Positions 44,314-55,371 of a DNA stretch of 64,000 nt are shown one piece after another. The first letter of the stretch is position 1, and every line of letters begins with the position of its first letter. Where the stretch lies: positions 1-64,000 of the forward strand of contig NZ_PDOA01000015.1 in assembly GCF_003116135.1 (NCBI RefSeq). Direction: 5' to 3'. The stretch is from Teichococcus aestuarii. Its GTDB lineage: Bacteria; Pseudomonadota; Alphaproteobacteria; Acetobacterales; Acetobacteraceae. The position numbers were made by a program, and so were the translations under genes. A model generated the notes under the pieces. That model saw nothing but the letters and a program-made list of their open reading frames with translations, did no database searches and was not told the DNA's origin.

Positions 44314-45114
44314 TCACGAGGCCAGGACATCGAGGATCAACCCGTCATACGCAGCCTCGATCCCCTCAGGCAGGTTCTGTCCAAGCCAGGACCAGTCGAG
44401 GTCATGCCCCATATGCGTCAACACCGTCCGGCGTGGGCGCAGCCTCTCCACCCACTCCCGAACAAGGTCCAGATGCGCATGCACCGCATGCGGCCGGCGC
44501 TGGAAGCAGCCCACCACCCAGGTGTCGAGACCGTGCAACTGCTCCAGGCTTTCCTCCGGCATCCGCACCACGTCCGTGGAATAGGCGAAGTTGCCGATGC
44601 GCAGCCCGAGCGTCTCCATCACCTTGTGGTCCTGGCGGTAGAGCTGCACCGGCAGCCCCGCCGCCTCCACCACCTGGCCGGGCCGCACCGGGATCGGCGT
44701 CAGCGCCGGGCGGAAGAAGGCCGGTGGCGTCGGCGCGCGGAAGGCATAGTCGAAGCGGGCCTTCAGCTCCGCCAGGGTGATCTCGGTGGCATAGACCGGG
44801 ATGGCCGCGCCGATCGCCCGGTTGAGCGGCCGGAACTCGTCGAGCCCCATGATGTGGTCGGCATGTCCATGGGTGACGAGCAGCGCATCCACCCGGCCGA
44901 TGCGGTTGGCCAGGAGCTGGTTGCGCAGGTCCGGCCCGGCGTCGATCAGCAGCCGCTGCCCATCCGGCGCCTCGATCAGGATGGAGGAACGGCCGCGGCG
45001 GTTGCGCGGCTCGGCGGGGTCACAAGCGCCCCAATCGCCCGCGCCATCCGGGCCGCCCAGCATCGGCACCCCCGCCGAGCCGCCGCAGCCGAGGATGGTA
45101 ACCTTCAAGTTCAA
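44314..45114 (-). CDS. MBL-fold metal-dependent hydrolase (PhnP-like)
   Basis: The 266-residue hydrolase has the metallo-beta-lactamase motif LVTHGHADHIMGLDEFRPL (HxHxDH), an N-terminal TILGCGGSAGVPMLGG that marks the PhnP/phosphodiesterase group, and the further ligands IGNFAYSTDV and VLTHMGHDLDW. PhnP acts on cyclic phosphodiesters, but this orphan copy is found next to tatD in many alphaproteobacteria without phn genes, so its substrate is open. It follows tatD by 4 bp. Confidence 0.88.
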   Translation of the reverse strand: MNLKVTILGCGGSAGVPMLGGPDGAGDWGACDPAEPRNRRGRSSILIEAPDGQRLLIDAGPDLRNQLLANRIGRVDALLVTHGHADHIMGLDEFRPLNRAIGAAIPVYATEITLAELKARFDYAFRAPTPPAFFRPALTPIPVRPGQVVEAAGLPVQLYRQDHKVMETLGLRIGNFAYSTDVVRMPEESLEQLHGLDTWVVGCFQRRPHAVHAHLDLVREWVERLRPRRTVLTHMGHDLDWSWLGQNLPEGIEAAYDGLILDVLAS

Positions 45115-45118
45115 GGTC

Positions 45119-45889
45119 CTACGCAGCCTTCTTGAACAGGCGGCGGAAATTGGCCGTGGTGCTCTCGGCCATCGCCTCGGGGCTCAGCCCGCGCACCTCG
45201 GCCAGCACGCGGGCGGTGTGCGGCACGTAGGAGGGTTCGTTGCGCTTGCCGCGATAGGGCGCCGGCGCCAGATACGGGCTGTCCGTCTCCACCAGCAGCC
45301 GGTCCGCCGGCATGTCGCGCGCGATGTCCCGGATCTCCTGGGACTTCGGGAAGGTCAGGATGCCGGAGAAGGACAGATAACCGCCCATTTCAACCGCTTC
45401 CTCGGCCAGCCTGCGGCCGGAGCTGAAGCAGTGGAGCAGGAAGTCGAACGGCCCGTTAGCGCGCTCCTCGCGCAGGATGGCGGCGATGTCCGCATCCGCG
45501 TCCCGGGCGTGCACCACCAGCGGCAGGCCGGTCTCGCGCGCGGCGCGGATGTGGCGGCGGAAGCCCTCCTGCTGCACCTCGCGCGGCGCCTTGTCGTAGA
45601 AGTAGTCGAGCCCGCTCTCGCCGATGCCGATGACCTTCGGGTGGTCGGCGGCGGCGACGATCTCGGCCACCTCCGGCAGCGGCCCCTCGCCCACATTCTG
45701 CGGATGCACGCCAACCGTGCCCCAGACCTGGGCAAATCGTTGCGCTATCGACTTCACCGTTTCGGCCTGCGCCATGCGCACGCCGATGGTGACCATCTCG
45801 CCCACCCCCGCCTCGGCGGCGCGGCGCAGGATGTCCTCGATCTCGGCCTCGGAGAAGTGGTCGAGGTGGCAGTGGCTATCGACGAGCAT
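45119..45889 (-). CDS. tatD: TatD-family metal-dependent deoxyribonuclease
   Basis: The 256-residue TIM-barrel hydrolase has all metal ligands of the family: MLVDSHCHLDHF (HxH), IGESGLDYFYD (Glu), LVVHARDAD and FLLHCFSSG (His), and LVETDSPYLAP (Asp). TatD enzymes are 3'-5' exonucleases or AP-site nucleases linked to DNA quality control; they are not part of the Tat translocase. The ATG shares one base with the metG stop, so the genes are coupled. Confidence 0.93.
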   Translation of the reverse strand: MLVDSHCHLDHFSEAEIEDILRRAAEAGVGEMVTIGVRMAQAETVKSIAQRFAQVWGTVGVHPQNVGEGPLPEVAEIVAAADHPKVIGIGESGLDYFYDKAPREVQQEGFRRHIRAARETGLPLVVHARDADADIAAILREERANGPFDFLLHCFSSGRRLAEEAVEMGGYLSFSGILTFPKSQEIRDIARDMPADRLLVETDSPYLAPAPYRGKRNEPSYVPHTARVLAEVRGLSPEAMAESTTANFRRLFKKAA

Positions 45890-47460
45890 CAGGCGGCGGC
45901 GTCCTGGATCTTCTGGAACAGCGGGCTGGGCGGCGGCAGCGCCACCCCCTCCGGCAGTGGCGTGGTCAGCGCCGCGAGGTCGCGCGCCCCGGCCGGCACG
46001 GCGAGCTGGTCGAGCAGCTTCTCCATGGTCTCCGGCATGAAGGGCCGCAGCACCGTGGCGAAGACGCGCAGCGCGTCGTGCAGGTGGCGCAGCACGTCGC
46101 GCATCCGCGCCAGGTCGGTCTTCTTCAGCGCCCAGGGCTGCTCGCGGGTGATGTAGCCATTGGCCTCGCGGATGGACGTGAAGATCAGCGTCAGCGCGGC
46201 GTCGAATTTCTGCTCGTTCAGCAGGGCATCGACCTTCTCCACCAGCCAGGCGGGGCTGCCGGCGGCGTCGGCATGGCCGGTGGCCGTCAGGAAGGCGGTG
46301 TCGGCTTCGGTCGGCGCCGCCACGGGCGCCGGCAGCGTGCCCTCGCAGTTGCGCTGGATCAGGCTGAGGGTGCGATTGGCGAGGTTGCCCAGCGCATCGG
46401 CCAGCTCGCCGTTCAGGCGGCCGACCAGCGCCTTGCGCTGGAAGTCGCCATCCTGGCCGAACGGCACCTCGCGCAGCAGGAAGAAGCGCACCGGGTCCAG
46501 CCCGAACTCGTCGATCAGCGCCAGGGGGTCGATGACGTTGCCGAGCGACTTGGAGATCTTCTGCCCCTCATTGGTCCACCAGCCATGGGCGAACACCCGG
46601 CGGGGCGTGGGCAGGCCGGCGGCCATCAGGAAGGCCGGCCAGTAGATGGCGTGGAACCGGAGGATATCCTTGCCGACGAAATGAACATCCGCGGGCCAGA
46701 AGCGCCACAATGCTTCAGTTTCAGAAGGATAGCCGAGCGCGGTGATGTAGTTCGTCAGCGCGTCGAGCCACACATACATCACATGCGCCTCGTCCCCCGG
46801 CACCTTCACGCCCCATTTGAAGGAGGTGCGGGAGATGGAGAGGTCGGTCAGGCCGCTCTTGACGAAGCTCATCACTTCGTTGCGTCGGGTCTGCGGCGCG
46901 ATGAAGTCCGGGTTGGCCTCGTAGAAGGCGAGAAGCTTCTCCTGCCACTGCGACAGGCGGAAGAAGTAGGAAGGCTCCCTCACCCACTCCACCGGCGCGC
47001 CGGTGGGGGCGAATTTCTGGCCATCCTTCTCCATGATCTCGTCCGGGCCGTAGAAGGCCTCGTCGCGCACCGCGTACCAGCCCTCGTAATGGCCGAGATA
47101 GATCTCGCCATTCGCCTCCAGCCGCTGCCACAGCGCGGCGCAGGCCCGCTTGTGGCGCTCCTCCGAGGTGCGGATGAAGTCGTCGTTGGAGTAGTTCATC
47201 CGAACGGCCAGCTCGCGGAAGCTCTGGCTCACCGTGTCGGTGAAAAGCTGCGGGTCCATGCCGCGCGCCTCGGCCGCCTTCTCCACCTTCTGCCCGTGCT
47301 CATCCGTGCCCGTCAGGAAGTGCACGTCATGGCCCGACATGCGGTGCCAGCGCGCCAGCACATCCGCCGCCAGCGAGGTGTAGGCGTGGCCTATATGCGG
47401 CTTGTCGTTGACGTAGTAGATGGGCGTGGTCAGGTAGATGGAGCGGCGCTCGCCGGTCAT
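45889..47460 (-). CDS. metG: Methionine--tRNA ligase
   Basis: This 523-residue class I synthetase charges initiator and elongator tRNA-Met. The HIGH motif is NDKPHIGHAYTS near residue 20, and the KMSKS equivalent is EGQKISKSLGNVID near residue 303. It is of the short type, without the C-terminal dimerisation/tRNA-binding extension of E. coli MetG and without an obvious zinc knuckle. The ATG at MTGERRSIYLTTPIYY is used; an earlier in-frame ATG would overlap the holB end region. It lies between holB and tatD. Confidence 0.96.
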   Translation of the reverse strand: MTGERRSIYLTTPIYYVNDKPHIGHAYTSLAADVLARWHRMSGHDVHFLTGTDEHGQKVEKAAEARGMDPQLFTDTVSQSFRELAVRMNYSNDDFIRTSEERHKRACAALWQRLEANGEIYLGHYEGWYAVRDEAFYGPDEIMEKDGQKFAPTGAPVEWVREPSYFFRLSQWQEKLLAFYEANPDFIAPQTRRNEVMSFVKSGLTDLSISRTSFKWGVKVPGDEAHVMYVWLDALTNYITALGYPSETEALWRFWPADVHFVGKDILRFHAIYWPAFLMAAGLPTPRRVFAHGWWTNEGQKISKSLGNVIDPLALIDEFGLDPVRFFLLREVPFGQDGDFQRKALVGRLNGELADALGNLANRTLSLIQRNCEGTLPAPVAAPTEADTAFLTATGHADAAGSPAWLVEKVDALLNEQKFDAALTLIFTSIREANGYITREQPWALKKTDLARMRDVLRHLHDALRVFATVLRPFMPETMEKLLDQLAVPAGARDLAALTTPLPEGVALPPPSPLFQKIQDAAA

Positions 47461-47471
47461 GATCAAGGTCC

Positions 47472-48481
<1,010 letters not shown>

Positions 48482-48485
<4 letters not shown>

Positions 48486-49120
48486 AGCGGCGCCCCCAGC
48501 CGCTCCCGCAGCAGGGCGGCGGCGGCCCCGGCCAGGACTTCCGGCGGCTGCGTGGCGTCCAGCACGGCGCAGCGCCCCGGCTCGGCGGCGGCGATGGCCT
48601 GGAAGCCCTCATGCACCCGGGCATGGAAATCCGCGCCCAGCCGCTCGAAACGGTCCGGCGCGCCGCGGCCGAGGGCGCGGGCCATGCCGGCCTCGGGCGG
48701 CAGGTCCAGCACCAGGGTGAGGTCCGGCGCGAAATCGCCGAGCGCCACGCGCGCCAGCCCTTCCCACACGGCGCGGTCCAGCCCATGGCCATGGCACTGG
48801 TAGGCGAGCGTGGAATCCGCGAAGCGGTCGCACACCACCCAGATGCCGGCCTCCAGCGCGGGGCGGATGGTCTTGGCCAGATGCTCCCGCCGCGCGGCGA
48901 ACATCAGCATGGCCTCGGCCACCGGGTCCCAGGCGATGTCGCCGCCCAGCATCAGGCCGCGCAGCAGCTCGGCGCCGGGCGCGCCGCCCGGCTCGCGGGT
49001 GCGCAGCACGGGCAGCCCGGCGGCGGCGAGGCGGGCGGCCAGGGCACGCGCCAGGGTGGTCTTGCCGGCCCCTTCCCCGCCCTCCAGCGTGATGAAGACG
49101 CCGGGTTCGACCCTCCCCAC
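48482..49120 (-). CDS. tmk: Thymidylate kinase
   Basis: Tmk phosphorylates dTMP to dTDP. The 212-residue kinase has the P-loop ITLEGGEGAGKTTLARAL (about residue 10), the TREPGG substrate loop, the DRX motif VVCDRFADSTLAYQ and the lid region LGRGAPDRFERLG. A GTG start one base after the dacA stop gives the usual length. It lies in a dacA-tmk-holB-metG series found across alphaproteobacteria. Confidence 0.95.
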
Positions 49121-49121
49121 C

Positions 49122-50333
49122 TCAGCCCGAGACCATGCGCGAGATCACCGCCGGGATGCGCGGGATCAGGCCGAGCCTGCCGACATCGGCCCCCGCGTAG
49201 AGCGGCATCACCATGGGCGGCACGCCCTGCCCGGCAATGTCGAGCTGGCCCACCTCCTGCCCCTTGGCGATCGGCGCCGGAATCGGCCCGTTGTAGCGCA
49301 GCGTCACCTGCAGGTTGCGGCGCCACTGGCGCGGCAGGGTCAGCACCAGGTCCTTGCCGCCCACCAGCGGCACGGTCGGCGCCTCGCCCAGATAGACCGG
49401 CGCGGCCTCCACCGTGTCGGCGGCGCGGAACAGCACCACGTTCTCGAACTCGCGGAAGCCCCACTCGATCAGCCGCTCGGATTCCTCGCCGCGCGCGCGC
49501 ATCGAGGGCAGGCCGTTCACCACCAGGATCAGCCGGCGCTCGCCGCGCTTGGCCGTGCCGGTCAGGCCGTAGCCGGCATCCTCGGTGTGGCCGGTCTTGA
49601 GGCCATCGGCGCCGGGGACGCGGCCGAGCAGCGGGTTGCGGTTCTCCTGGTTGATGTCGTTCCAGCGGAAGGCGCGCTCGCTGTAGATGCTGTAGTGGTC
49701 CGGGAAGTCGTGGATCAGGCGGGAGGCCAGGATGGCGAGGTCCCGGCAGGTCATGCGGTGCTCGGGGTCGGGCCAGCCGGTGGCGTTGCGGAAGTTGCTG
49801 TCCTTCAGCCCGATGCGCCTGCCGTACTCGTTCAGCAGCTCGGCGAATTGCTGCTCGCTGCCGCTGATCGCCTCGGCCAGTACCACGCAGGCGTCGTTGC
49901 CCGACTGGATGATGACGCCGCGCGCCAGATCCTCGACCTTGATGCTGCTGCCCAGCTCGACGAACATCTTCGAGCCGCCCATGCGCCAGGCGCGCTCGCT
50001 CACCGGCAGGGCCTGGTCGGGGCGCAGCCGGCCCTGCTTCAGCATGTCGAAGACCACATACATGGTCATTAGCTTCGACATGGAGGAAGGCGGCATACGC
50101 TCGTCCGCGTTCTTCTCCAGCAGCACGGCGCCGGTGTCGGCGTCCACGAGCAGCGCCTGGCGGGCGATGGTGTCCACCGGGCCGAGGGGCGTGCTGGCGG
50201 GCGAGGTCGGCGGCCCGGCGGGCGCGGCGGCGCGGCCGGCGGGGCGGCGCTGCTGCGCCAGGCCAGGCGTGGCGAGCGGGCCGGCGGCCAGGACCGCGGC
50301 GGCACCGCCCAGCAGTTCGCGGCGAAGCGGCAT
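49122..50333 (-). CDS. dacA: D-alanyl-D-alanine carboxypeptidase (PBP5/6 type)
   Basis: The 403-residue periplasmic enzyme trims the terminal D-Ala from peptidoglycan stem peptides. The N-terminal signal carries RR (MPLRRELLGGAAAVLAAG). The three penicillin-binding motifs are MPPSSMSKLM (SxxK), QSGNDA (SxN) and GLKTGHTEDA (KTG). A beta-rich C-terminal domain and a final helix (LIPRIPAVISRMVSG) that would attach to the membrane follow. The start is backed by GAGGAG 11 bases upstream. It follows rlpA by 59 bp. Confidence 0.94.
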   Translation of the reverse strand: MPLRRELLGGAAAVLAAGPLATPGLAQQRRPAGRAAAPAGPPTSPASTPLGPVDTIARQALLVDADTGAVLLEKNADERMPPSSMSKLMTMYVVFDMLKQGRLRPDQALPVSERAWRMGGSKMFVELGSSIKVEDLARGVIIQSGNDACVVLAEAISGSEQQFAELLNEYGRRIGLKDSNFRNATGWPDPEHRMTCRDLAILASRLIHDFPDHYSIYSERAFRWNDINQENRNPLLGRVPGADGLKTGHTEDAGYGLTGTAKRGERRLILVVNGLPSMRARGEESERLIEWGFREFENVVLFRAADTVEAAPVYLGEAPTVPLVGGKDLVLTLPRQWRRNLQVTLRYNGPIPAPIAKGQEVGQLDIAGQGVPPMVMPLYAGADVGRLGLIPRIPAVISRMVSG

Positions 50334-50392
50334 CGCGGAAATCTCCTCGTTCAGTCTGGAGCTGCGGTGGACCACGGCCTGCGGGCAGGCCG

Positions 50393-51322
50393 CTAGTCGA
50401 TCAGGATACGGGCATCGGATACGCCCGAACGGAGTGCCCGCTCAAGGGCTGTATCCGCCTCGGCGACGGTTGCAAAGGGGCCAAGGCGGACCCGGTATTC
50501 CGGCCGCCCCGGGCGGCCCGTGCCTTCCACCCGCGCGCCGATGCGCGTCGCCTGCCGCTGCGCGTCGGCACGGCTGAGGAAGGTGCTGGCCTGCAGGTAG
50601 AGCCGCCCCGGTCGGGCGGGGCCCTGCCACAGGGTCTCCGGCAGGCGCTCGGGCGGCGGCGCCGGCGGCGCCTCCTCCGGGGTAGTGGCAACGGCCCCGC
50701 CGGAGAGGGCGCGCAGGGGCGCCGCGCGGCTGCCGGGCGGCGGCGCCAGCGCCTCGCTCTGCACCGGCCCGCGCGGCGCGGCGGCGATCTCCAGCCGCGT
50801 GCCCTCCGGCTGCGGCAGCGCGGCGGCGAGGCGGCGGGAGGGCTCGGCCTCGATGGCCAGCGCCACCTGCGCCGTGCCGCCTTCCGGCACGCCGAGCAGC
50901 GCGGCGGCGCGGCGGGACAGCTCCAGCACACGCCCCGGCCGGGCCGGGCCGCGGTCATTCGCGCGGACCAGGATCTCGCGCCCCGTCTCCAGGTTGGTGA
51001 CGCGCAGGATGGCGGGGAGCTGCACGGTGCGGTGCGCCGCCATCAGCAGGCCAGGGTCGTGGGTCTCGCCATTGGCGGTGCGGCGGCCGGCGCGGGCATC
51101 GGCCGCCACCACGGCGAGGCCGGTCTCGCGCAGGGTGAAATCCTCGCGCGGGTAGGACCAGACGCCGCCCATCGCATAGGGCTCGCCCACCGTGTAGCGC
51201 GGCTGCGCGGCACTGGCCGGCGGCGGTGGCGGCCGCACGCAGGCCGAGGCCAGCAGCGGCAGCACCGCCGCCAGCAGCGCGCCGCGCGCGGCGGCGCCCC
51301 CTCGCCTTCCCCCGCCGCTCAC
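50393..51322 (-). CDS. rlpA: RlpA-like septal ring lytic transglycosylase with SPOR domain
   Basis: The 309-residue lipoprotein has a signal peptide ending LLASAC, a double-psi beta-barrel RlpA domain (about residues 55-155; REDFTLRETGLAVVAADARA, the LLMAAHRTVQLP stretch and VRANDRGP), a Pro/Ala linker and a C-terminal SPOR domain (about residues 230-305). RlpA cuts denuded glycan at the septum in Pseudomonas. The GTG start overlaps the mltB stop, so both wall enzymes are co-translated; dacA follows. Confidence 0.88.
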   Translation of the reverse strand: MSGGGRRGGAAARGALLAAVLPLLASACVRPPPPPASAAQPRYTVGEPYAMGGVWSYPREDFTLRETGLAVVAADARAGRRTANGETHDPGLLMAAHRTVQLPAILRVTNLETGREILVRANDRGPARPGRVLELSRRAAALLGVPEGGTAQVALAIEAEPSRRLAAALPQPEGTRLEIAAAPRGPVQSEALAPPPGSRAAPLRALSGGAVATTPEEAPPAPPPERLPETLWQGPARPGRLYLQASTFLSRADAQRQATRIGARVEGTGRPGRPEYRVRLGPFATVAEADTALERALRSGVSDARILID

Positions 51323-52290
51323 GCCACCCGGTCGGAGAGCATGCCGACCACCAGCGCGTAGTAGTCGGAGGGGTTGTAGCGGCGGATGACGTTGAAGTTC
51401 TGGTAGACAGCGAAGGCCTGCCCGCCCGCCCCGCCCGGCAGCAGGATGGAAGTCGGCATGTCGAGCGGCGGCAGCGCCGTGCCGTCGGCGGCGGTGACAC
51501 CCAGGCGAAGCCACTCGCGCAGCGGCTTGCGGGTGGAGCGCCCGGCCAGGGCGGCGTCGAAGCCCGCCGGCACCAGCACCTCGCGGCCCCAGCGCTCCGT
51601 TTCGTCCCAGCCGCTGCGGCCGAGATAGTTGGCGATGGAGCCCAGCGCATCCGCCCGGTTGTCCCAGATGTCGCGGCGGCCGTCGCCGTCGAAATCCACC
51701 GCCAGCCGCTCGAAGCTGGTGGGCATGAACTGCGGGTGGCCCATGGCGCCGGCGTAGCTGCCGCGCATCCGCTCCGGCGCCACGTCGCCGCGCTCCAGGA
51801 TGCTCAGCGCGGCCATCAGCTCGGCGCGGAAGAAGGCGCTGCGGCGGCCATCCCAGGCCAGCGTGGCGAGCGCCTCGATGGTGTTGTAGTTGCCGGTGAA
51901 GCCGCCATAGTTCGTCTCCAGCCCCCACACCGCCACGACGATGCGCGGCGAGACGCGGAAGCGCGTGGCGATGGCGTCCAGCAGCGTCGCGTTCTCGGCA
52001 TAGGCCTGGCGGCCGCGCTCGACCCGCTGGGCGGTGATGCGGCCGTCGCGGTACTGTTCCCAGGTCAGGGTGAACTCGGGCTGGCGGCGGTCGAGCTCCA
52101 GCACCTTTTCGTTGGGGCGGATGTTGGCGAAGGCCCGCTGCAGCGTGGCCTGGGACACGCCGGCGCCCCGGGCCTCGCTGGCGACGCCCTGTAGGAAGGC
52201 GTCGAAGCTGGCCGTGGCGGCATGGGCCGCGCCGCCGGAGAGGACGGAGAGCGCGGCGACTCGGGTCAGCAGGGTGCGGCGGTTCAGCAT
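51319..52290 (-). CDS. mltB: Lytic murein transglycosylase (MltB family)
   Basis: The 323-residue secreted enzyme cleaves glycan strands with formation of 1,6-anhydro-muramic acid. The N-terminus MLNRRTLLTRVAALSVLSGG is a signal peptide with twin Arg. The catalytic Glu lies in VAVWGLETNYGGFTGNYN near residue 120, followed by GAMGHPQFMPTSFERLAVD and the C-terminal YNPSDYYALVVGMLSDRV. It lacks a lipobox, so it is a soluble or Tat-exported form. Its anhydro products are substrates for the recycling enzyme NagZ encoded elsewhere in the window. Confidence 0.92.
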   Translation of the reverse strand: MLNRRTLLTRVAALSVLSGGAAHAATASFDAFLQGVASEARGAGVSQATLQRAFANIRPNEKVLELDRRQPEFTLTWEQYRDGRITAQRVERGRQAYAENATLLDAIATRFRVSPRIVVAVWGLETNYGGFTGNYNTIEALATLAWDGRRSAFFRAELMAALSILERGDVAPERMRGSYAGAMGHPQFMPTSFERLAVDFDGDGRRDIWDNRADALGSIANYLGRSGWDETERWGREVLVPAGFDAALAGRSTRKPLREWLRLGVTAADGTALPPLDMPTSILLPGGAGGQAFAVYQNFNVIRRYNPSDYYALVVGMLSDRVA

Positions 52291-52355
52291 GGGGGAGAGG
52301 TGCCACGACCGGCGCCCGCCCTGCAACCGCTGGTGGGCCCCCGGCCGCGCACGGA

Positions 52356-53369
52356 TCAGAACCGGAACGAGACGCTGAGCGAGCCGAAGCTCTGCACGCC
52401 TTCCTGCCCGTAGAATTCCTCCGAGCGCCAGACCTGCGTGTAGGCGAAGCGCATGCCGCGCCAGAGCACCGCCACGCCGGCCTGCGCGTCGCCCACCAGG
52501 ATGCGCTTGTCCACGCTGCGGCTTTCGCGCCAGGTGTTGCCGTCGAGGAAGATGTCGCGGGCGATGGCGCGGCCATCGAGCCCGGCGAAGACATACCAGC
52601 CGAAATCCTGGCGCGGCTGGAAGGAGGCGCTGCCGGCCAGCGCCGGGCGGATGCGCGGCGGCCCGAAATCCGCCTCCAGCCCCTGCCCCAGCCGCAGCAC
52701 CCCGCCCGCGGCGGCATAGGTCTGAACATTGCCCAGGCTGATGGTGGCCGAGGGGATGGCCTCGACATCGATCCCGCCGATCTGGCCGAGCGGCATGCGC
52801 CACTTGCGCTCGTACAGCGCGGTGATGGCCGGCTCGTCCTTCAGCTGGGAGCGCCAGCCATTGGTCTGATCGATGTTGATGATGTCGTGATAGTTGTTCT
52901 GCACGAACTCGCCGAGCGCCGAGGGGCCGACCACGCCGAGCTGCAGCTCGAACAGGTTGGCGGTGTATTCGGAGATCCGCGACAGCGAGGCGGCGCCGTA
53001 GAGATAGGCGGCGTAGGGCCGGTCGCGCGGGTCCGGGGCCACCCGCTCGGTGTCCTTCGGCGTGTAGATGCTCTGGCCGAAGGCCAGGCCCCAGCGCAGC
53101 GTGCCCGGGCCCATCAGCCAGCCCAGCCGGTCGTTCAGCCAGTCGAGCGGCCCCGGCAGGTCGGCCGAGGGGGAGCGCCAGGCGAACTGGAAGCCGTTGG
53201 TGTAGTAGCGGTCGCTGCCGCCGAACATGTCGTTCTCGAGGGCGAAGTTCAGCGTGCCCTTCGGGTCCGGCGGCGGCGCCTGGTCGCCGGGGATGCCCTG
53301 CGCCATGGCCGGGCCCGAGGCGCCCATGGCCAGCAACAGCAGAAGGGTCGGCGATCGGCGGGCGCGCAT
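52356..53369 (-). CDS. LpxR-like lipid A deacylase family outer membrane protein
   Basis: The 337-residue protein has a signal peptide ([17 protein letters not shown]) and the beta-barrel pattern of the DUF2219/LpxR family. It shows the ND motif in [20 protein letters not shown], the downstream GQSIYTPKD and [10 protein letters not shown], and a conserved His in [11 protein letters not shown], and it ends in aromatic FRF for barrel insertion. LpxR removes the 3'-acyloxyacyl chain of lipid A. Catalytic activity here is probable but unproven. AAGGAA lies upstream of the chosen ATG. It is divergent from the chemoreceptor. Confidence 0.82.
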   Translation of the reverse strand: MRARRSPTLLLLLAMGASGPAMAQGIPGDQAPPPDPKGTLNFALENDMFGGSDRYYTNGFQFAWRSPSADLPGPLDWLNDRLGWLMGPGTLRWGLAFGQSIYTPKDTERVAPDPRDRPYAAYLYGAASLSRISEYTANLFELQLGVVGPSALGEFVQNNYHDIINIDQTNGWRSQLKDEPAITALYERKWRMPLGQIGGIDVEAIPSATISLGNVQTYAAAGGVLRLGQGLEADFGPPRIRPALAGSASFQPRQDFGWYVFAGLDGRAIARDIFLDGNTWRESRSVDKRILVGDAQAGVAVLWRGMRFAYTQVWRSEEFYGQEGVQSFGSLSVSFRF

Positions 53370-53456
53370 GCGGAGTTCCTTGCTCGCGGCGGCGGAGAGG
53401 CCGCGCCGCCGGGACGAATCGTGCCGCGCCGCGGGGCCGGGCGAAGCCGAGGCAGG

Positions 53457-53504
53457 GGTTGTGGCGAGGCACAACCGAAGCTGCAAGTTGCGTTTTATTG
53501 CAGC
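53457..53504. promoter_or_regulatory. Two adjacent inverted repeats between divergent genes
   Basis: GGTTGTG/CACAACC (loop of six) and GCTGCAA/TTGCAGC (spacer of eleven) lie side by side in the 277-bp gap between the LpxR-like gene and the chemoreceptor. The second encloses an AT-rich GCGTTTTA. The rest of the gap holds no open frame of note. They may be operators. Confidence 0.35.
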
Positions 53505-53646
53505 AATGGAGAGGGCGCGCGCCCTGCCCGCCCCGCCGCCCGTCCCGCCGCCCGCTCCACCGGTCGAGGCACCACGCGGCAGTCTTTGTTCATCATCGGG
53601 CCACAGGATGGAGGCTCCAAGCAGCCTGGATGAGGTTGAGGCGCCC

Positions 53647-55317
53647 ATGTCCATTCGTAACCGCATTCTCGCCACCATGGCGTTCATCATGCTCTGCTTC
53701 GTCGGGCTCGGCGGCTTCGCCCTCCAGCGGCTGACCGCCGTTCAGGCCGAGGTGGAGCAGATGGCCGACAACTGGCTGCCCAGTATCAATCTCATCAACG
53801 AGGCGCAGAAGGACGCCCTCACCCTGCGCACGCATATCCTGCGGCACGTCATGGTGACAGAGGACGACAAGATCCGTGAGGCGGACGGCCTCATCGCTCA
53901 GTCCCGCGCCGACGTTGAGAAATTCTTCGTGCAATACGCGCCGATGGTGACCGGCCCGCAGGAAGCGGCGCTGGCCGCGGCGGTGCGGAACGAGTGGAAT
54001 ACCTATCTCGGGCTCTCCGACGCCACGCTGGCGCTGAGCCGCGCGCAGCGGAAGGACGAGGCTACCCGGCAGCTCAATGGCCCGAACCGCGAGGCCTTCC
54101 AGCGCTTCCTGGCCGCGGATGAGAAGCTCATCGAGTTCAACCAGAAGGGCGCCGAGACCAGCAGCGTCACGGCACGCCGCACCGTCACCATGGCGGCCTG
54201 GATCATCGGCATCGCCGGCCTGCTCGGAATCGCGGTGCTGTCCCTGATCGGGCTGTCGCTGGTCCGCGGCATCTGCAGCCCCGTCGCCCGGCTGACGGAG
54301 ACCATGCGGCGCATGACCGGCGGCGCGCTCGACGCGCCGGTGGCGGACCAGGAGCGGACGGATGAGATCGGCAGCATGGCCAAGGCGCTGGAGGTGTTCC
54401 GCGCCAAGGTGCAGGAGGGCGAGCGGCTCGCCGCGGAGCAGGCGCGGGCGGACCAGAAGGCGCGGGAGCGCGCCGCCCGGCTGGAGAAGCTGGTGACCCG
54501 CTTCGGCCAGGACGCCGGCCAGGCCCTGGAGACCCTGCGCGGCGCCGCCGAGCGGATGCGCGGCAGCTCGGGCGAGATGAGCCAGGCGGCCCATGCCTCG
54601 GCCCAGCTCACCAGCACCCTCAGCCACGCCTCCGAGGAAGCCTCCAGCAACGCCCAGACCGCCGCCGCCGCGACCGAGGAGCTGACCGCCTCGATCGGCG
54701 AGATCACCCGCCAGGTCAGCCGCTCGGCCGAGGTGTCCCGCCGCGCCGTGGCGGAAACCCAGCGCACCGAGCACACGATGCGCGAGCTGGCCGGCACCGC
54801 CAACAAGATCGGCGATGTGGTGCGGCTGATCGCCGACATCGCCGGGCAGACCAACCTGCTGGCGCTGAACGCCACCATCGAGGCGGCGCGGGCCGGCGAG
54901 GCCGGCAAGGGCTTCGCCGTGGTAGCCTCCGAGGTGAAGAACCTCGCCAGCCAGACCGCCAAGGCCACCGAGGAGATCAGCCAGCAGGTGAGCGCCATCC
55001 AGGGCGCCACGGGCCAGGCGGTGGAGGCCATCAACAGCATCGCCGGCGTGGTGGCGGAGATCGACCAGACTGCCGCCGCCATCGCCGCCGCCGTCGAGGA
55101 GCAGGGCGCGGCGACCCAGGAGATCGCCCGCAACATCGCCGGCTCCGCCGAGGCCGCCGCCTCCGTCTCGCGCGAGACGAATGTGGTGCGCAACGCCGCC
55201 GAGGTCAGCGGCCGCACCGCCGGCGTTGTGCAGACCACATCCGCCGAGGTGAGCGACACGACCGGCCGGCTGCGCGGGCAGGTGGAGCAGTTCCTCAGCG
55301 AGGTGCGGGCCGCGTAA
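53647..55317 (+). CDS. Methyl-accepting chemotaxis protein
   Basis: The 556-residue receptor has a first membrane helix (about residues 8-28), a four-helix-bundle periplasmic sensor domain (about residues 30-180), a second helix ([20 protein letters not shown], about 182-202), a HAMP domain and a signalling domain. The highly conserved hairpin tip reads [20 protein letters not shown] with [15 protein letters not shown]. Ala/Glu/Gln-rich methylation helices are present; a CheR-tethering pentapeptide is absent. The ligand is unknown. No che genes are nearby. Confidence 0.93.
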   Translation: MSIRNRILATMAFIMLCFVGLGGFALQRLTAVQAEVEQMADNWLPSINLINEAQKDALTLRTHILRHVMVTEDDKIREADGLIAQSRADVEKFFVQYAPMVTGPQEAALAAAVRNEWNTYLGLSDATLALSRAQRKDEATRQLNGPNREAFQRFLAADEKLIEFNQKGAETSSVTARRTVTMAAWIIGIAGLLGIAVLSLIGLSLVRGICSPVARLTETMRRMTGGALDAPVADQERTDEIGSMAKALEVFRAKVQEGERLAAEQARADQKARERAARLEKLVTRFGQDAGQALETLRGAAERMRGSSGEMSQAAHASAQLTSTLSHASEEASSNAQTAAAATEELTASIGEITRQVSRSAEVSRRAVAETQRTEHTMRELAGTANKIGDVVRLIADIAGQTNLLALNATIEAARAGEAGKGFAVVASEVKNLASQTAKATEEISQQVSAIQGATGQAVEAINSIAGVVAEIDQTAAAIAAAVEEQGAATQEIARNIAGSAEAAASVSRETNVVRNAAEVSGRTAGVVQTTSAEVSDTTGRLRGQVEQFLSEVRAA

Positions 55318-55371
55318 CCCCTCGACCGGGCAGGCCGAAACGGCTATCGGGGCCGCACGCGCCGGCCCTGC

